From positions 1 through 64,000 of the forward strand of contig NZ_JAFLQZ010000002.1 of the NCBI RefSeq assembly GCF_017313265.1: DNA of 64,000 nucleotides. Direction: 5' to 3'. Of the stretch, positions 35,503 through 44,676 are shown piece after piece; positions within the stretch are counted from its first letter, which is position 1; each line of letters begins with the position of its first letter. Position numbers and translations under genes: made by a program. This DNA is from Hymenobacter telluris. Lineage in GTDB: Bacteria > Bacteroidota > Bacteroidia > Cytophagales > Hymenobacteraceae. The notes beneath the pieces were generated by a model. It made no database searches. It saw nothing but the letters and a program-made list of their open reading frames with translations, and had not been told where the DNA came from.

Positions 35503-36939
35503 CTATAAAGCTTTTGCTGATGATCTTATATCTGTTAGCGAAACTTTGTACAGCAGGGTTAATACTGCGTAGATGGATCCCCCAATACACACCTGTACTA
35601 TAGTATTGGTGAGGCCAACATAGCCAACTGTAATTTTATAGATGTAGATTGCTCCAATCATTAGCAAGCAGAATAAGGTAGTTTTCAACACATTCAATAC
35701 GAATTCGCGCATAAAGTCTCCAACTAAATATTGAACGATGAAAAAGTTTAATACTAGATTTACCAAGGTTGCAGTTAGATAGGCATAGGCTATACCAATT
35801 ACACCCCACTCTTTGCCGAAAAGGTATAGCAGAGGGATTTTTACGATTAGGGTAATCAAATTAAGGTATAATAGAAATTCGGGTTTACCCTTCGAGTATA
35901 CTAAAGTGAAAAGCGGATGTGCCAAGCAAGTGAATATACTTACGAAGACAAAGATTTTTATCAACTCAATTGTCTGCTCCCAGCCAGGACCGTACATCAA
36001 TGGTACTACACTATCCGCAGTTATGTACAGGCCAGCCAACAGCGGAAAGTTAAGGTAGCTTACTAAGTCCAAGATCTTTAAGTAAGACCTTTTAAGGCTA
36101 AGAGGATCTTCCTTCATTTTAGCAAGAATAGGATAGGCTACCTGTAGAATAATTGGGTTTAGCTTGCTAACAGGAAATATTGTCAATTGTGAAGCAATTG
36201 TGTAGAAGCCCAGCGCTTTTACACCCAATATTCCGCCAATTGCAATATTGTCAGAATTATTCTGTACAAAAGAAATAAATCCTTCTCCCACGTTGTAGAT
36301 GCCAAATCTGAGGTGCTCTTTCGTAATAGAAAGATCAAAATTCAGCATGGGAATAAAATATTTACGTCCGAATATTATCTGCAATACTGATCTGGTTACA
36401 GCCATTACTAACTGCCCGAATATCAGGGATAATTCTTCGAATTTAAGATAAGCTAATATTATAGTAGTTGCCGTTCCAAAAACAGCTCCAATTATATCAA
36501 TAATAGCCGTTGATTTGAATTTTAAATTTTTTTGCAGTAGGAAGGAATATATTTGACCGAAATACGCTACCAGAAAATATAGGGATGATAGCTTGATTAC
36601 ATTTTCTAATTTGGGTTCTTTGTAGTAACTAATAACTAATGGAGTGCAGAAATAAATTATAACTGCCATAGATGCTCCAAGCAGTATGTTTAATATGTAT
36701 AAGGTGGATAATACTTTTCTGTCGTCTTCCTGCTTGTAAATTATTGAATTGGAAAATCCAAGATTGCCAAATATGTTAAAGAAGTTTATTATCAACGCGC
36801 TTACGCTAACAATGCCAAAAGCAGCTGGCGGTAGTAGCCGAGCGAGGATAGCAACCTGCGCAAATTGAAAACAGGTTGAAATAACAGTTGCGACGGTTAC
36901 CCACTTTCCACCATTGATTGCCTTTTCTTTATTACTCAT
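35503..36939 (-). CDS. Wzx-type polysaccharide flippase (MOP superfamily)
   Basis: This 478-residue membrane protein has about 14 hydrophobic segments and the polysaccharide-transporter N-terminus (KAINGGKWVTVATVIST, QVAILARLLPPAAFGIVSV). It would flip the polyprenyl-pyrophosphate-linked repeat unit to the periplasmic face. It belongs to the WzxC-like branch (LGFSNSIIYKQ). Its DNA is clearly more AT-rich than the downstream copolymerase genes, as is usual for exchangeable repeat-unit cassettes. It is the first gene after a 303-base gap from the GT2 gene transcribed before it, and its stop is followed closely by the next gene. Confidence 0.88.
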   Translation of the reverse strand: MSNKEKAINGGKWVTVATVISTCFQFAQVAILARLLPPAAFGIVSVSALIINFFNIFGNLGFSNSIIYKQEDDRKVLSTLYILNILLGASMAVIIYFCTPLVISYYKEPKLENVIKLSSLYFLVAYFGQIYSFLLQKNLKFKSTAIIDIIGAVFGTATTIILAYLKFEELSLIFGQLVMAVTRSVLQIIFGRKYFIPMLNFDLSITKEHLRFGIYNVGEGFISFVQNNSDNIAIGGILGVKALGFYTIASQLTIFPVSKLNPIILQVAYPILAKMKEDPLSLKRSYLKILDLVSYLNFPLLAGLYITADSVVPLMYGPGWEQTIELIKIFVFVSIFTCLAHPLFTLVYSKGKPEFLLYLNLITLIVKIPLLYLFGKEWGVIGIAYAYLTATLVNLVLNFFIVQYLVGDFMREFVLNVLKTTLFCLLMIGAIYIYKITVGYVGLTNTIVQVCIGGSIYAVLTLLYKVSLTDIRSSAKAL

Positions 36940-37242
36940 TTTGCGTTGCGACTACACGTGGTGGAGGCTTGGAACCGTGGTATATGCACAGGATTGTGTA
37001 ACAAGACGCACGGTGATACGCTTGCCAAGCGAGCAAGTGAAATAAGGTTCCTGCTTCTTAATTGAAGTAAGGTGTGTTACCTAGTTATGCTTGTTTTTGC
37101 AATATTAGGCTATAGTTAGCTCTAAGCCATACTATATAGCCCAGTCATTTCTCAGAGGCTGCCCGTAAACCGTACTTTATTCCTAATACAAGGCAGGCGA
37201 GAGCAGGCAGGAAGACTATTTCCCAAGGCATAAAACAGATAG
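36940..37242. other. Intergenic gap within the EPS block
   Basis: About 300 bases between two minus-strand genes. No hairpin terminator or consensus promoter is evident. A 28-codon hydrophobic frame (ATG near 37231 to 37145) is present but has no support. Confidence 0.4.
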
Positions 37243-38451
37243 TTAGTGCTGGGGAGTATCCATGCCAGAACTGGTAGCATGCGGAGTAGGCATGAAGGAA
37301 GACTTGGCTTTCTTGATTTGCAGCAGTGCCAGTACCATTGAAACCAAAGCCAGCGGCAAGTGCAGAATAGCCTGCGCTACCTGACGATTGTATAACCGGG
37401 CCGGCAAGGAAAGGAGCAGTGCCCCCCCCGTGCCGAGTAGCAATCCGGCCCAAAACAATGGAGAAGGTCCTACGGGTAGCCGAAGCAGAGACAAGAGAAA
37501 TAGCACTCCCAACAAGCCTAATAGCAGAATGCGCGGCACCAGCAGGGTTTGCAGCACTTTATCGAAGAACTCAACATTACCACGAAACAACTGCACCGGG
37601 CCTTCCCAGAAGTACTTCTGAAGAAATTCCACCTGGGCAGCTATCCAACGGGTTCTTTGAGTGGTAAAAGCCTGAGAGTTAGGGATTTTCTCGTCGTAAA
37701 CGTAGGCGTTAGGCAGGTACCCGATTTTGATTTCGTCTTTCACCGTGCGGAAATCCATTTCCTTATCCTCGCCGGGCGTTTCGCCAATGTCTTGCATCAG
37801 CTTCCGCAGGTACTGGAACTCGAAAGCCATACCTGAGCCGATGAGAGCCGCCGACATACCCAAGCTGGCGTGGCCCTGGCGGAAGATGTGGTTGTTAATC
37901 TCCTCGTTGCAGGCGTCGAGAACGGCAAAGGCCGAATCCAGGTTCTTGGCGGTACGGTGGCCCTGTACTACCCGATAACCGGCCGCAAAGGCATCATTTA
38001 CCTGAGTCAGGAAGCCAGCATCCATGATGTTGTCCACGTCTAGCACTACGGCCACATCGTAGGCATCATTTGGCAAGGATTGCAACGCCGTTAATAGCGC
38101 CTTGCCCTTGGTGCTCTTCTCGAAGAATACCTCGATAACGCCAATTTGCTGGCGGCGCAGCGCCTGTACGGTGGCTGGCTGCAACCCATCAGCAATAACG
38201 TGGACGTCCATCTGGCCTGGGTAGGCCTGGCGGAGAGCGGCCGGAGCAGTTTCCAGAATTACGGCGTCAGAATGGTAGGCAGGAATAAGTACGCACATCC
38301 GCCGATAGGCTGTGCCTGCGGGTGCTTTAGGAATGGGGGCAGGTTTACGGTGTCCGGCTATTGCAAAAAGCAGCAGGTACAGCACGTTGAGCAACAAGAA
38401 TATTCCCAACGCATAGAAGAGTAGGGAAATGATGGTCAGTACGATGCTCAT
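37243..38451 (-). CDS. Membrane family 2 glycosyltransferase with QxxRW motif
   Basis: The 402-residue protein has an N-terminal helix pair (about 1-33) and two to three helices after residue 300. The GT2 domain has CVLIPAYHSDAVILETAP, VAVVLDVDNIMDAGF (DxD), GEDKEMDFR and TTQRTRWIAAQ. The QxxRW motif and DxD are those of processive or membrane GT2s such as hyaluronan- or N-acetylglucosaminyltransferases. The start overlaps the stop of the preceding GT2 by 4 bases, so it ends the six- to seven-gene operon that begins at 44590. It is probably a chain-elongating or membrane-bound transferase of EPS assembly. Confidence 0.85.
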   Translation of the reverse strand: MSIVLTIISLLFYALGIFLLLNVLYLLLFAIAGHRKPAPIPKAPAGTAYRRMCVLIPAYHSDAVILETAPAALRQAYPGQMDVHVIADGLQPATVQALRRQQIGVIEVFFEKSTKGKALLTALQSLPNDAYDVAVVLDVDNIMDAGFLTQVNDAFAAGYRVVQGHRTAKNLDSAFAVLDACNEEINNHIFRQGHASLGMSAALIGSGMAFEFQYLRKLMQDIGETPGEDKEMDFRTVKDEIKIGYLPNAYVYDEKIPNSQAFTTQRTRWIAAQVEFLQKYFWEGPVQLFRGNVEFFDKVLQTLLVPRILLLGLLGVLFLLSLLRLPVGPSPLFWAGLLLGTGGALLLSLPARLYNRQVAQAILHLPLALVSMVLALLQIKKAKSSFMPTPHATSSGMDTPQH

Positions 38452-39356
38452 GAAAGAAAATGGTTTTGGTGCACATTATGGGGGTGAAGGTGCCACTTGA
38501 GCCCCCGCCACAACGCGTCTAAATATTTTTGCTCTAGATGGAGCCCATACACCAGCCCTTGCTTGGGCACAGCTACAAATAGAAAGAAAAGCATGCCACT
38601 CCAAAACCGCACGCCCGACGAATTGCGCCGGATATACAATAGGCGGTTGCGGTACATGTAATACGTGCGCATCACCGAGCCTTGCCCCACCGAAACCGAC
38701 TCTTTGTGGTAGACGGTGCCTTGGGCCACGTAGTGGCTTTCATAGCCCCCGCGTTTAATCATTTCGCACCAGTCCAGTTCCTCGTAGTAAAGGAAATAAA
38801 GCTCGGGCATCAGACCTACCTTCCGGATTACTTCCATCGGTACCATCATGGCGGCACCGTGGATGAGCGGGGTGGGGGAGGAGACGTTGTGTTGGCCTTC
38901 ATCCTTTTCCATCAGCCCAAACGTCACGCTACGGCCGGTCCAAGGATTGATGCCTCCACACCCAGCGTACTGAATCAGGTTGTCGGTGCCGTGGAATATG
39001 ATTTTGGGCGAGGCGATACCCGCTTTAGGATTTGCCTCAAACAACTCGACCAGCGGCTCTAGAAAGCCGGGGTCTACTTCAGTGTCGTTGTTAAGAAACA
39101 GCAGGTATTTACCCTTTGCAACGGCAATGCCTAAGTTATTGCCCCCGGCAAAGCCCAGGTTTTCAGGGGACCGAATAAGGTGAACCTCTGGGAATTGGTC
39201 GGCAATAGGCTGTATTTCCGCTTCCGGCGACGCATTGTCAACTACAATTACCTCGTAGTTAGGATACGTTATCTGCCGGAGCGAAGCCAGCATTTCACAG
39301 GTAACGCTGGCTTGCTTGTAGTTGATGGAAATGATGGAAACGAGCGGCTTATCCAT
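38448..39356 (-). CDS. Family 2 glycosyltransferase, rhamnosyltransferase-like (WbbL type)
   Basis: The 302-residue protein has VSIISINYKQASVTCEMLAS, VIVVDNASPEAEIQ, NLGFAGGNNLGIAVAKG and YLLFLNNDTEVDPGFLEPL. This NNDTEV version of the DxD site with GFAGGNN is typical of WbbL/RfbF-type rhamnosyl- and galactofuranosyl-type transferases. A single hydrophobic stretch occurs near the C-terminus (WSGMLFFLFVAVPKQG). The ATG at 39356 is 7 bases after the O-antigen ligase stop; in-frame codons further upstream overlap that gene. It overlaps the next gene by 4 bases. A TDP-rhamnose donor is plausible but not shown. Confidence 0.86.
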   Translation of the reverse strand: MDKPLVSIISINYKQASVTCEMLASLRQITYPNYEVIVVDNASPEAEIQPIADQFPEVHLIRSPENLGFAGGNNLGIAVAKGKYLLFLNNDTEVDPGFLEPLVELFEANPKAGIASPKIIFHGTDNLIQYAGCGGINPWTGRSVTFGLMEKDEGQHNVSSPTPLIHGAAMMVPMEVIRKVGLMPELYFLYYEELDWCEMIKRGGYESHYVAQGTVYHKESVSVGQGSVMRTYYMYRNRLLYIRRNSSGVRFWSGMLFFLFVAVPKQGLVYGLHLEQKYLDALWRGLKWHLHPHNVHQNHFLS

Positions 39357-39363
39357 AAGTAAA

Positions 39364-40800
39364 TCAGGTAGTAGGAGAAGCTTTATCGAGTTCCGGACCA
39401 AGGAAAACAAACACCCAGGAGATATACACAATCATGGCCGTGGGCACCTGGTTCATGATTTCGTTGCCGTAGCTACAGAACAGAATGCCGCTGAAGCCGG
39501 CCGTAAGCGCCAACAGTTGTTGTCGGAGCTGCGGGTTGCGGATACGCCAGACAATGCCACAGCATTTGCCCAGAATATAGAGCATCATGCCAAACCAGAT
39601 AGTGAAACCCACGATGCCGTATTCTGCCCAAATCTTAACGTAGTAGCTGTCGGGCTCAATGGTGGATATAAACTTGTCTTTGTTGAACTCGTGCCCCCAC
39701 GTACCTATGGTGCCAACTCCTTCGCCGAACGGCTTAGTAGCCAGGTAGGCACGCAGAGTGGCCTGATTGGTGAGGCGCAACTGCAACGAGGGGTCGTTGG
39801 GGTCCAAGGACGAGCGGAAGCGGAAGACGTCAGGGTTGCCGTTACCAATGTTGGTATACTTCAGCACTCCTAGAGCTCCTACTGCCAATACGCAGCCAAT
39901 AATCAACACTTTGGTTTGCTTACTTAACAGCAGGTACACAAAAATACCGGCTGCCAGCACAAACATAGCGCCGCGCGTACCGGAAATAAGCATACCATAC
40001 AATAAGATAAAACTGGCCAAGCCAAAGGAAATCCGCTTCCACCAAGCAAATGGGCCCAGTGCCAGAATAAGGCAGATGAGGCTGATATGTGCCTGGGAAG
40101 AACCAAACTGGGCAGCCTCACTATAGAAGCCGAAAATGCGGAGCTTGCCCCAAATAAGGTGGGTTTCGGCAGCTCCGGCATCCAGCCATAGCTGTTCCAT
40201 GGCGTCCACCCCGAGCACTTTTTGCTTGATGCCGTAGAAGCTGGCCAGCAACGAAAACCCGATGATGAGCAGCAAAAACAGCCGTAAGTCGCGGCGCTTA
40301 TTGAACAGCACAAACCCCAGGGGCACGGTAAGCAGCCAATACAGCGAGATGTTACGCATCTCATAAAACCAGCCCGCAACGCTAGGGCGCGAAGGATTAG
40401 CAATTTCCAGCACGGTAATGCCAAACCATATCACCCCTAGCAACGACAAGTCATTTTTCGCACGGGTCCAGGTAATTTGCTCGGAACGGTGAAAGATGAC
40501 CCCCAGCCAAGTAAGCACCAGCAGCCCATCCATACCGAGCCCAAAGGGTATTCCCGTAACGTGCCGCCCGATGTAGCCCAGTACAAAGCAGTAGACAATG
40601 TAGGAGATGAACCCAGCCCGGGGGTTAAGAAAAATCAGGACCAGGAAGAATACCAACAGCGTAATGCCCAGCAACAAACCAGGCACTAAGGTGCCAACCT
40701 GCCCAGCCGACCACCCCAGCCCCAATGCTACTAACAACGCCACCGGTAGTAGCCAGCGGGAGTTGAGAAGGGTTTCAGAAAATGGCGGGGTAAGCTTCAT
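39364..40800 (-). CDS. O-antigen polymerase/ligase family protein (Wzy/WaaL)
   Basis: This 478-residue protein has about 11-12 membrane segments and a large periplasmic loop between later helices, the Wzy_C/WaaL fold. GTRGAMFVLAAGIFVYLL and GEGVGTIGTWGHEFNKDK match the family's conserved Arg and His-containing periplasmic regions. Since it lies directly between the copolymerase gene and GT genes, it most likely acts as the Wzy polymerase of a Wzx/Wzy-dependent EPS, but a ligase role cannot be excluded. It starts 30 bases after the copolymerase stop and belongs to the operon from 44590. Confidence 0.86.
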   Translation of the reverse strand: MKLTPPFSETLLNSRWLLPVALLVALGLGWSAGQVGTLVPGLLLGITLLVFFLVLIFLNPRAGFISYIVYCFVLGYIGRHVTGIPFGLGMDGLLVLTWLGVIFHRSEQITWTRAKNDLSLLGVIWFGITVLEIANPSRPSVAGWFYEMRNISLYWLLTVPLGFVLFNKRRDLRLFLLLIIGFSLLASFYGIKQKVLGVDAMEQLWLDAGAAETHLIWGKLRIFGFYSEAAQFGSSQAHISLICLILALGPFAWWKRISFGLASFILLYGMLISGTRGAMFVLAAGIFVYLLLSKQTKVLIIGCVLAVGALGVLKYTNIGNGNPDVFRFRSSLDPNDPSLQLRLTNQATLRAYLATKPFGEGVGTIGTWGHEFNKDKFISTIEPDSYYVKIWAEYGIVGFTIWFGMMLYILGKCCGIVWRIRNPQLRQQLLALTAGFSGILFCSYGNEIMNQVPTAMIVYISWVFVFLGPELDKASPTT

Positions 40801-40830
40801 ACGCTGGCGGCGCGGCAGACCGCGCCAAAC

Positions 40831-42966
40831 TTAACTTAACACTTCTTCGCCGTGTTGCGGCGATACGCCTGACAAAACAACCTCAACGGGGGCTGTTGTT
40901 GCAGTGCGAAGATAATCAACAGTTTGCTGATCGGTGGGGCGCCAGGTGCGCGTGGCCGGTACCGTTAGAAACACCAGATTCAGCTGCCGCAGAATACCCA
41001 CTGGCACTGCTTCCTCGCGAAGCGCCGGGAATTCAACCAGCACCACTTGCACATTGGGCGAGCTAATTTCCGACATGCGCTTCGGTACGGCATGCTGAAT
41101 CAACTGATCAAGGGGCCAGCCTTGTACAGCCGCTGCTTCCGATGGATAGAACAACGACGGTGCCTCAAACGTGTCGTCTACGTCGTTGTGGTCGGGGTAC
41201 AGGGCTAGAGTTTGCACTCCCATTTCGTGGCAGCGCTGGGCCAAGGCTTGGCACAAGGTGGTTTTTCCTTCTTCCCGCTGCACGCTAAACACGCCCACCA
41301 CAAAGGGAGATGGTGTTTGCGAAGAGTTGGCTTTCAACAGGATGTGGCGTACCAACTGGTCGAGGCTGCGCTGCTGGGAGGCTTGCAGTTGTTTGGTAGG
41401 AGTTACCTGCTTGTCCAGCATGATGCCGGCCACTGGCAGGCCAATACGGCGGGCAGCAATTTGAGGGTTCTTCAACGAACGGTCGAGCAAGCCTAAGCCC
41501 AATACCAGACCCGTAGTGAACACAAAGCCACCGACACTGCTCAGCAGTACCAACAGCAGCAGCTTGCTGGTTTTAGGTGAGGTTGGCAGATTTGGCGCAT
41601 CAACGATTTTGAGGTGCGTGGCAGTAAGCTGTGAGTTCTGCTGCGACGAACGGCTGGCGTTCAGGCTGGCTAATATGCCCAGATACTCTTTCTCCGCCAG
41701 CTCTATTTCCCGCTCAATCCGTTTTTTAGTGGCACCAAGTGGCGCCATGCGCTGGTATTCCTGCTCAAACTCCTGTAGGCGCCGATTCATAACCCCCAGC
41801 TTGGCCTTGCTGGTTTCCACCTGTATCATGTCCTGCATCCATTGCGAAAGCAGATCCTTATTGGCAATACCTTCGGTGGAGTTGCTATTGGCAACTACCT
41901 CATCCACATTGTTTTGCAGATTCTGAATAGTTCTGTTGGCTTCCGCTTGCAGCTGACGAGCTTTGTCAGCCGAGCCAGCTTCTTTTTGCTGGCTGTACAG
42001 CTGCTGATCTGCAATGGCTGCGTTCAGTCGACTCAGTTTTTCCTTCTGTTCAATTACTTTTCTGCTACTCAGTAAAGCTCCTTGCTTACCACCAAGCTTC
42101 CGGTTTATGGCTTGCAAAGCAGCCTGAGCTCCCGCATAGTCTTGGTTCATTTGGGCCAGTTGGCTGGCCAGAGCTTCTCTCTCGTTGGCTACCGTGCTCG
42201 ACTGCTCATCGTAGTTGATGATGTTGTTGTCGCGGTTGAAGGCTAGGTTCTCGTTTTCAGCTTTCGCCAAACGGGCCTTTGCCTTCGTTAGCTCGTTTTC
42301 GTAGTACTCGATAACCGACTCAGTCTGGCCTTCACGCAGGTTTCTCGACTGGTTCATAAATACCTGAGTAGCCAAGGCCAACGTGGCGCGGCATAACTCC
42401 GGGTCGTAGCTCTCAAACTCCAGCCGTACTAAGTCACTAGTGCCAATGCGCGTTCCTATCAGGTTGTTGAGCGCCGCCAAAGAATAGGTGGGGCTGCCAG
42501 AGTTCAGCAGCTGATAAAGCAAGTTGGTGTTGTTGGCCTTGGCGTAGCGCCGTACGTTTTCCGCTGTGGCCTCAAGCGTTGGGCCGGTTAGCTGCTGGCG
42601 TAAACGCTCAGGGAGTACTTCTTGTAGCTCCTCGTAGGGGCCACCGCTGCCAAGCAACGCCGGTTGCTTGCTACTCTGCCACAAGTGGCTGGCCAACAGC
42701 TGGTAAACAACTTCTTCCTTGGTAGAACGAGCCTTAATCAGGTTGATAAGGTTATCGAAGGCGTTGGCTGTAGACGCGTAGTCGGTCTGCGCATTGCCAG
42801 TGAGCGAATAACCCGAAGCAATACCCGTGTAAATGGTGGTATCGGAGCTATAAACTTTAGGAAGATGCCGAGCGAAAAAATAGGTTGAAACGCCGAGCAC
42901 CACGGGTACCAGTACCAGCAGAAGCCATTTTCGCGCCAGCAACCGGAGTACGTCAGATAAGCTCAT
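40831..42966 (-). CDS. Wzc-like polysaccharide copolymerase with degenerate BY-kinase domain
   Basis: The 711-residue protein has a Wzz domain: a helix near 14-32, periplasmic coiled coils up to about 490 (LAKAENENLAFNRDNNI, REIELAEKEYLGI) and a second helix near 490-515. A C-terminal ATPase-like domain of about 160 residues follows. Its Walker A is SVQREEGKTTLC. The Walker A' place reads LALYPDHNDV in place of hhhDxDxR, and Walker B reads VVLVEFPAL without the expected Asp. No tyrosine cluster follows at the C-terminus. It likely controls chain length and export, but autophosphorylation on tyrosine is doubtful. The start overlaps the TolC-like stop by 4 bases, so the two are coupled. Confidence 0.87.
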   Translation of the reverse strand: MSLSDVLRLLARKWLLLVLVPVVLGVSTYFFARHLPKVYSSDTTIYTGIASGYSLTGNAQTDYASTANAFDNLINLIKARSTKEEVVYQLLASHLWQSSKQPALLGSGGPYEELQEVLPERLRQQLTGPTLEATAENVRRYAKANNTNLLYQLLNSGSPTYSLAALNNLIGTRIGTSDLVRLEFESYDPELCRATLALATQVFMNQSRNLREGQTESVIEYYENELTKAKARLAKAENENLAFNRDNNIINYDEQSSTVANEREALASQLAQMNQDYAGAQAALQAINRKLGGKQGALLSSRKVIEQKEKLSRLNAAIADQQLYSQQKEAGSADKARQLQAEANRTIQNLQNNVDEVVANSNSTEGIANKDLLSQWMQDMIQVETSKAKLGVMNRRLQEFEQEYQRMAPLGATKKRIEREIELAEKEYLGILASLNASRSSQQNSQLTATHLKIVDAPNLPTSPKTSKLLLLVLLSSVGGFVFTTGLVLGLGLLDRSLKNPQIAARRIGLPVAGIMLDKQVTPTKQLQASQQRSLDQLVRHILLKANSSQTPSPFVVGVFSVQREEGKTTLCQALAQRCHEMGVQTLALYPDHNDVDDTFEAPSLFYPSEAAAVQGWPLDQLIQHAVPKRMSEISSPNVQVVLVEFPALREEAVPVGILRQLNLVFLTVPATRTWRPTDQQTVDYLRTATTAPVEVVLSGVSPQHGEEVLS

Positions 42967-43703
42967 GGGGTCTGCATTAAAGAAGAAATAGTGGTTCCTA
43001 CCACTTCTTCCAATATCATGAATGATGTATCGTATTGATTACGAGCGGTTTCCTGCGACATGGCCGATTGATTCAGCTGATTGGTCGCCTCAGAAAGTTC
43101 CGTTAGCGTGAGCTGGCCCTGCCGAAACTGCTTTTCTGCTAACCGGTAGTTGGTTTGCACCGTCACGTAAGACTCTTGTTGCAGCGTCAGTAGCTTTTTG
43201 GCCAGCACCACGTTCTGATACAGTTGAATTACCTGTTGGCGCAATTGGTTTTCCTGTTCTTTGCGCGTGAGTTCATTGCGCTGGTAATTCAGCTGTTCCT
43301 TTTTGATCAGGGTGTTGCGGGAAAGTACCTGCAAGAGCGGTAACGCCACTGAAACACCAGCCGCATACAGGCCCGCATTACGTCCTCTGTCGTAACCTGG
43401 CACACCTGGGTTGATGGCGCCAATGGTACCTTGGTTACCGTAAGTGTAGTTGCCTATTACGCCTACACCACCGAGTATCTGGCGCTTGGCGATTTTTATG
43501 TCCTGCTCATTGATAGACTTCCCTACTTCCATCGACTGCAACTGAGCCGAGTGCTGGATGGCAGCAGCCGTGAGCCGTGGCAAGGCAATAGTCGGAGAAT
43601 CAAAAAAGACAGTTTGCCAGGTGCTGGCAGGCGCAGTCTTCGCCTGTCCTAGCGCTACAGTGGTGTAGAACGCCAGGATCAGGCTGCCCAATAACTTTCT
43701 CAT
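42963..43703 (-). CDS. TolC-family outer-membrane protein, half length
   Basis: A signal peptide (MRKLLGSLILAFYTTVALGQ) precedes 225 residues with outer-membrane-efflux features: a beta segment near GLYAAGVSVALPLLQV, then long amphipathic helices (NELTRKEQENQLRQQVIQLY, NYRLAEKQFRQGQLTLTELS). TolC proteins normally have two such repeats and about 430-480 residues; only one is present in 246 residues with no sign of frameshift. Placed between the initiating transferase and the Wzc-like protein, it takes the position where Wza/OPX is expected. It could form the outer-membrane export channel as a higher oligomer or assist a channel elsewhere. It starts on the last base of the upstream stop. Confidence 0.8.
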   Translation of the reverse strand: MRKLLGSLILAFYTTVALGQAKTAPASTWQTVFFDSPTIALPRLTAAAIQHSAQLQSMEVGKSINEQDIKIAKRQILGGVGVIGNYTYGNQGTIGAINPGVPGYDRGRNAGLYAAGVSVALPLLQVLSRNTLIKKEQLNYQRNELTRKEQENQLRQQVIQLYQNVVLAKKLLTLQQESYVTVQTNYRLAEKQFRQGQLTLTELSEATNQLNQSAMSQETARNQYDTSFMILEEVVGTTISSLMQTP

Positions 43704-44590
43704 TAAACGCTTTCCTTTTGGAATAATGCTGGTATCGTCTTCAACACGATTTCGATGTCTTTCTTCAGCGAGTAGTTTTTAGCGTACTCCACGTCCAGCA
43801 TTTTGCGCTCCTCCTCCGACATGTCGCCGCCTTTGCCGCGCTTGGTTACCTGCCACAGGCCAGTAATGCCAGCCGGGGCAATAAAGCGTGCCGCAAATTG
43901 GTCGGTGGTAATCTTTTCGGCTTCGTACAGCGGCAGCGGCCGGTTGCCGACAATCGACATATCACCTCGCAGCACGTTGTAGAGCTGGGGCAATTCATCG
44001 ATGCTGGTGTTACGAATGATTTTGCCAATGAAAGTTACGCGGGGGTCATTCGCAATTTTAACGAAGGCGGCGCCGGCTTGTGCTTTCTTGAGTAGCTGGT
44101 GCTGGCTCTCGCAAATCACTTGGCCTTTATCGTCAATCAATTGAGCTTGGCAAGGTGTATCGCCGGCCAGGCACTGAGGGCACAACGCCGATACCGAAAC
44201 CTGCTCTTGCTCGGCTTCTGCTTGGTACTGATTGAGGCCCTTCATAGAGGAGAGCATCTGGTCAGCATCCTGCCGCATCGAGCGGAATTTCCAGAATTTA
44301 AACACCCGGTAGCCCGTTCCAACCCGGTAAGAGTAGTAAAAGATTGGCCCCTTCGATTCCAGCTTGATAAGTAAGCCAACTATCAGAAAGAGAGGGGATA
44401 AGCAAAGCAGGATGAAAGCAGCAAAGAGAGTATCGAAAATCCGTTTGCTGATGGGAAAGTGCAGAGAATATGGGTTGCTGGCTGCTTCAGGAGCAGCTGC
44501 CGGATTGTAACTGGGAAACTTGTTCAGGTGCGGACCTACCCTTTCCTTACCTGTCCCTTGGAACATGGGATTTGTGATACTTGCATTCAT
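43703..44590 (-). CDS. Initiating polyprenyl-phosphate sugar-1-phosphate transferase (WcaJ/EpsL-like) with Cys insert
   Basis: The 295-residue protein has one membrane hairpin (about 51-76; FDTLFAAFILLCLSPLFLIV). The bacterial sugar transferase motifs follow: KFWKFRSMRQDAD (98-110), NDPRVTFIGKIIRNTSIDEL and LRGDMSIVGNRPLP. The enzyme transfers sugar-1-phosphate from UDP-sugar to undecaprenyl phosphate and starts the repeat unit. Between the KFRSM motif and the NDPR motif it has an insert of about 65 residues with cysteines 137, 140, 147 and 160. The spacing CPQC...C...C suggests a metal site. It is the first gene of the long minus-strand EPS operon. Confidence 0.88.
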   Translation of the reverse strand: MNASITNPMFQGTGKERVGPHLNKFPSYNPAAAPEAASNPYSLHFPISKRIFDTLFAAFILLCLSPLFLIVGLLIKLESKGPIFYYSYRVGTGYRVFKFWKFRSMRQDADQMLSSMKGLNQYQAEAEQEQVSVSALCPQCLAGDTPCQAQLIDDKGQVICESQHQLLKKAQAGAAFVKIANDPRVTFIGKIIRNTSIDELPQLYNVLRGDMSIVGNRPLPLYEAEKITTDQFAARFIAPAGITGLWQVTKRGKGGDMSEEERKMLDVEYAKNYSLKKDIEIVLKTIPALFQKESV

Positions 44591-44676
44591 AACAACGTGA
44601 GTGTGTGGTGTTGCGCAACGTGCGCATTAGGACAACAGGGCGGGTAGTAATAGGGTAGTAAACGGGGCGAGGATGC

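Noticed and set aside
37145-37231. 28-codon hydrophobic frame after the membrane GT2 gene
   Set aside because: Could be a tiny membrane peptide, but nothing besides an ATG and hydrophobic residues supports it.
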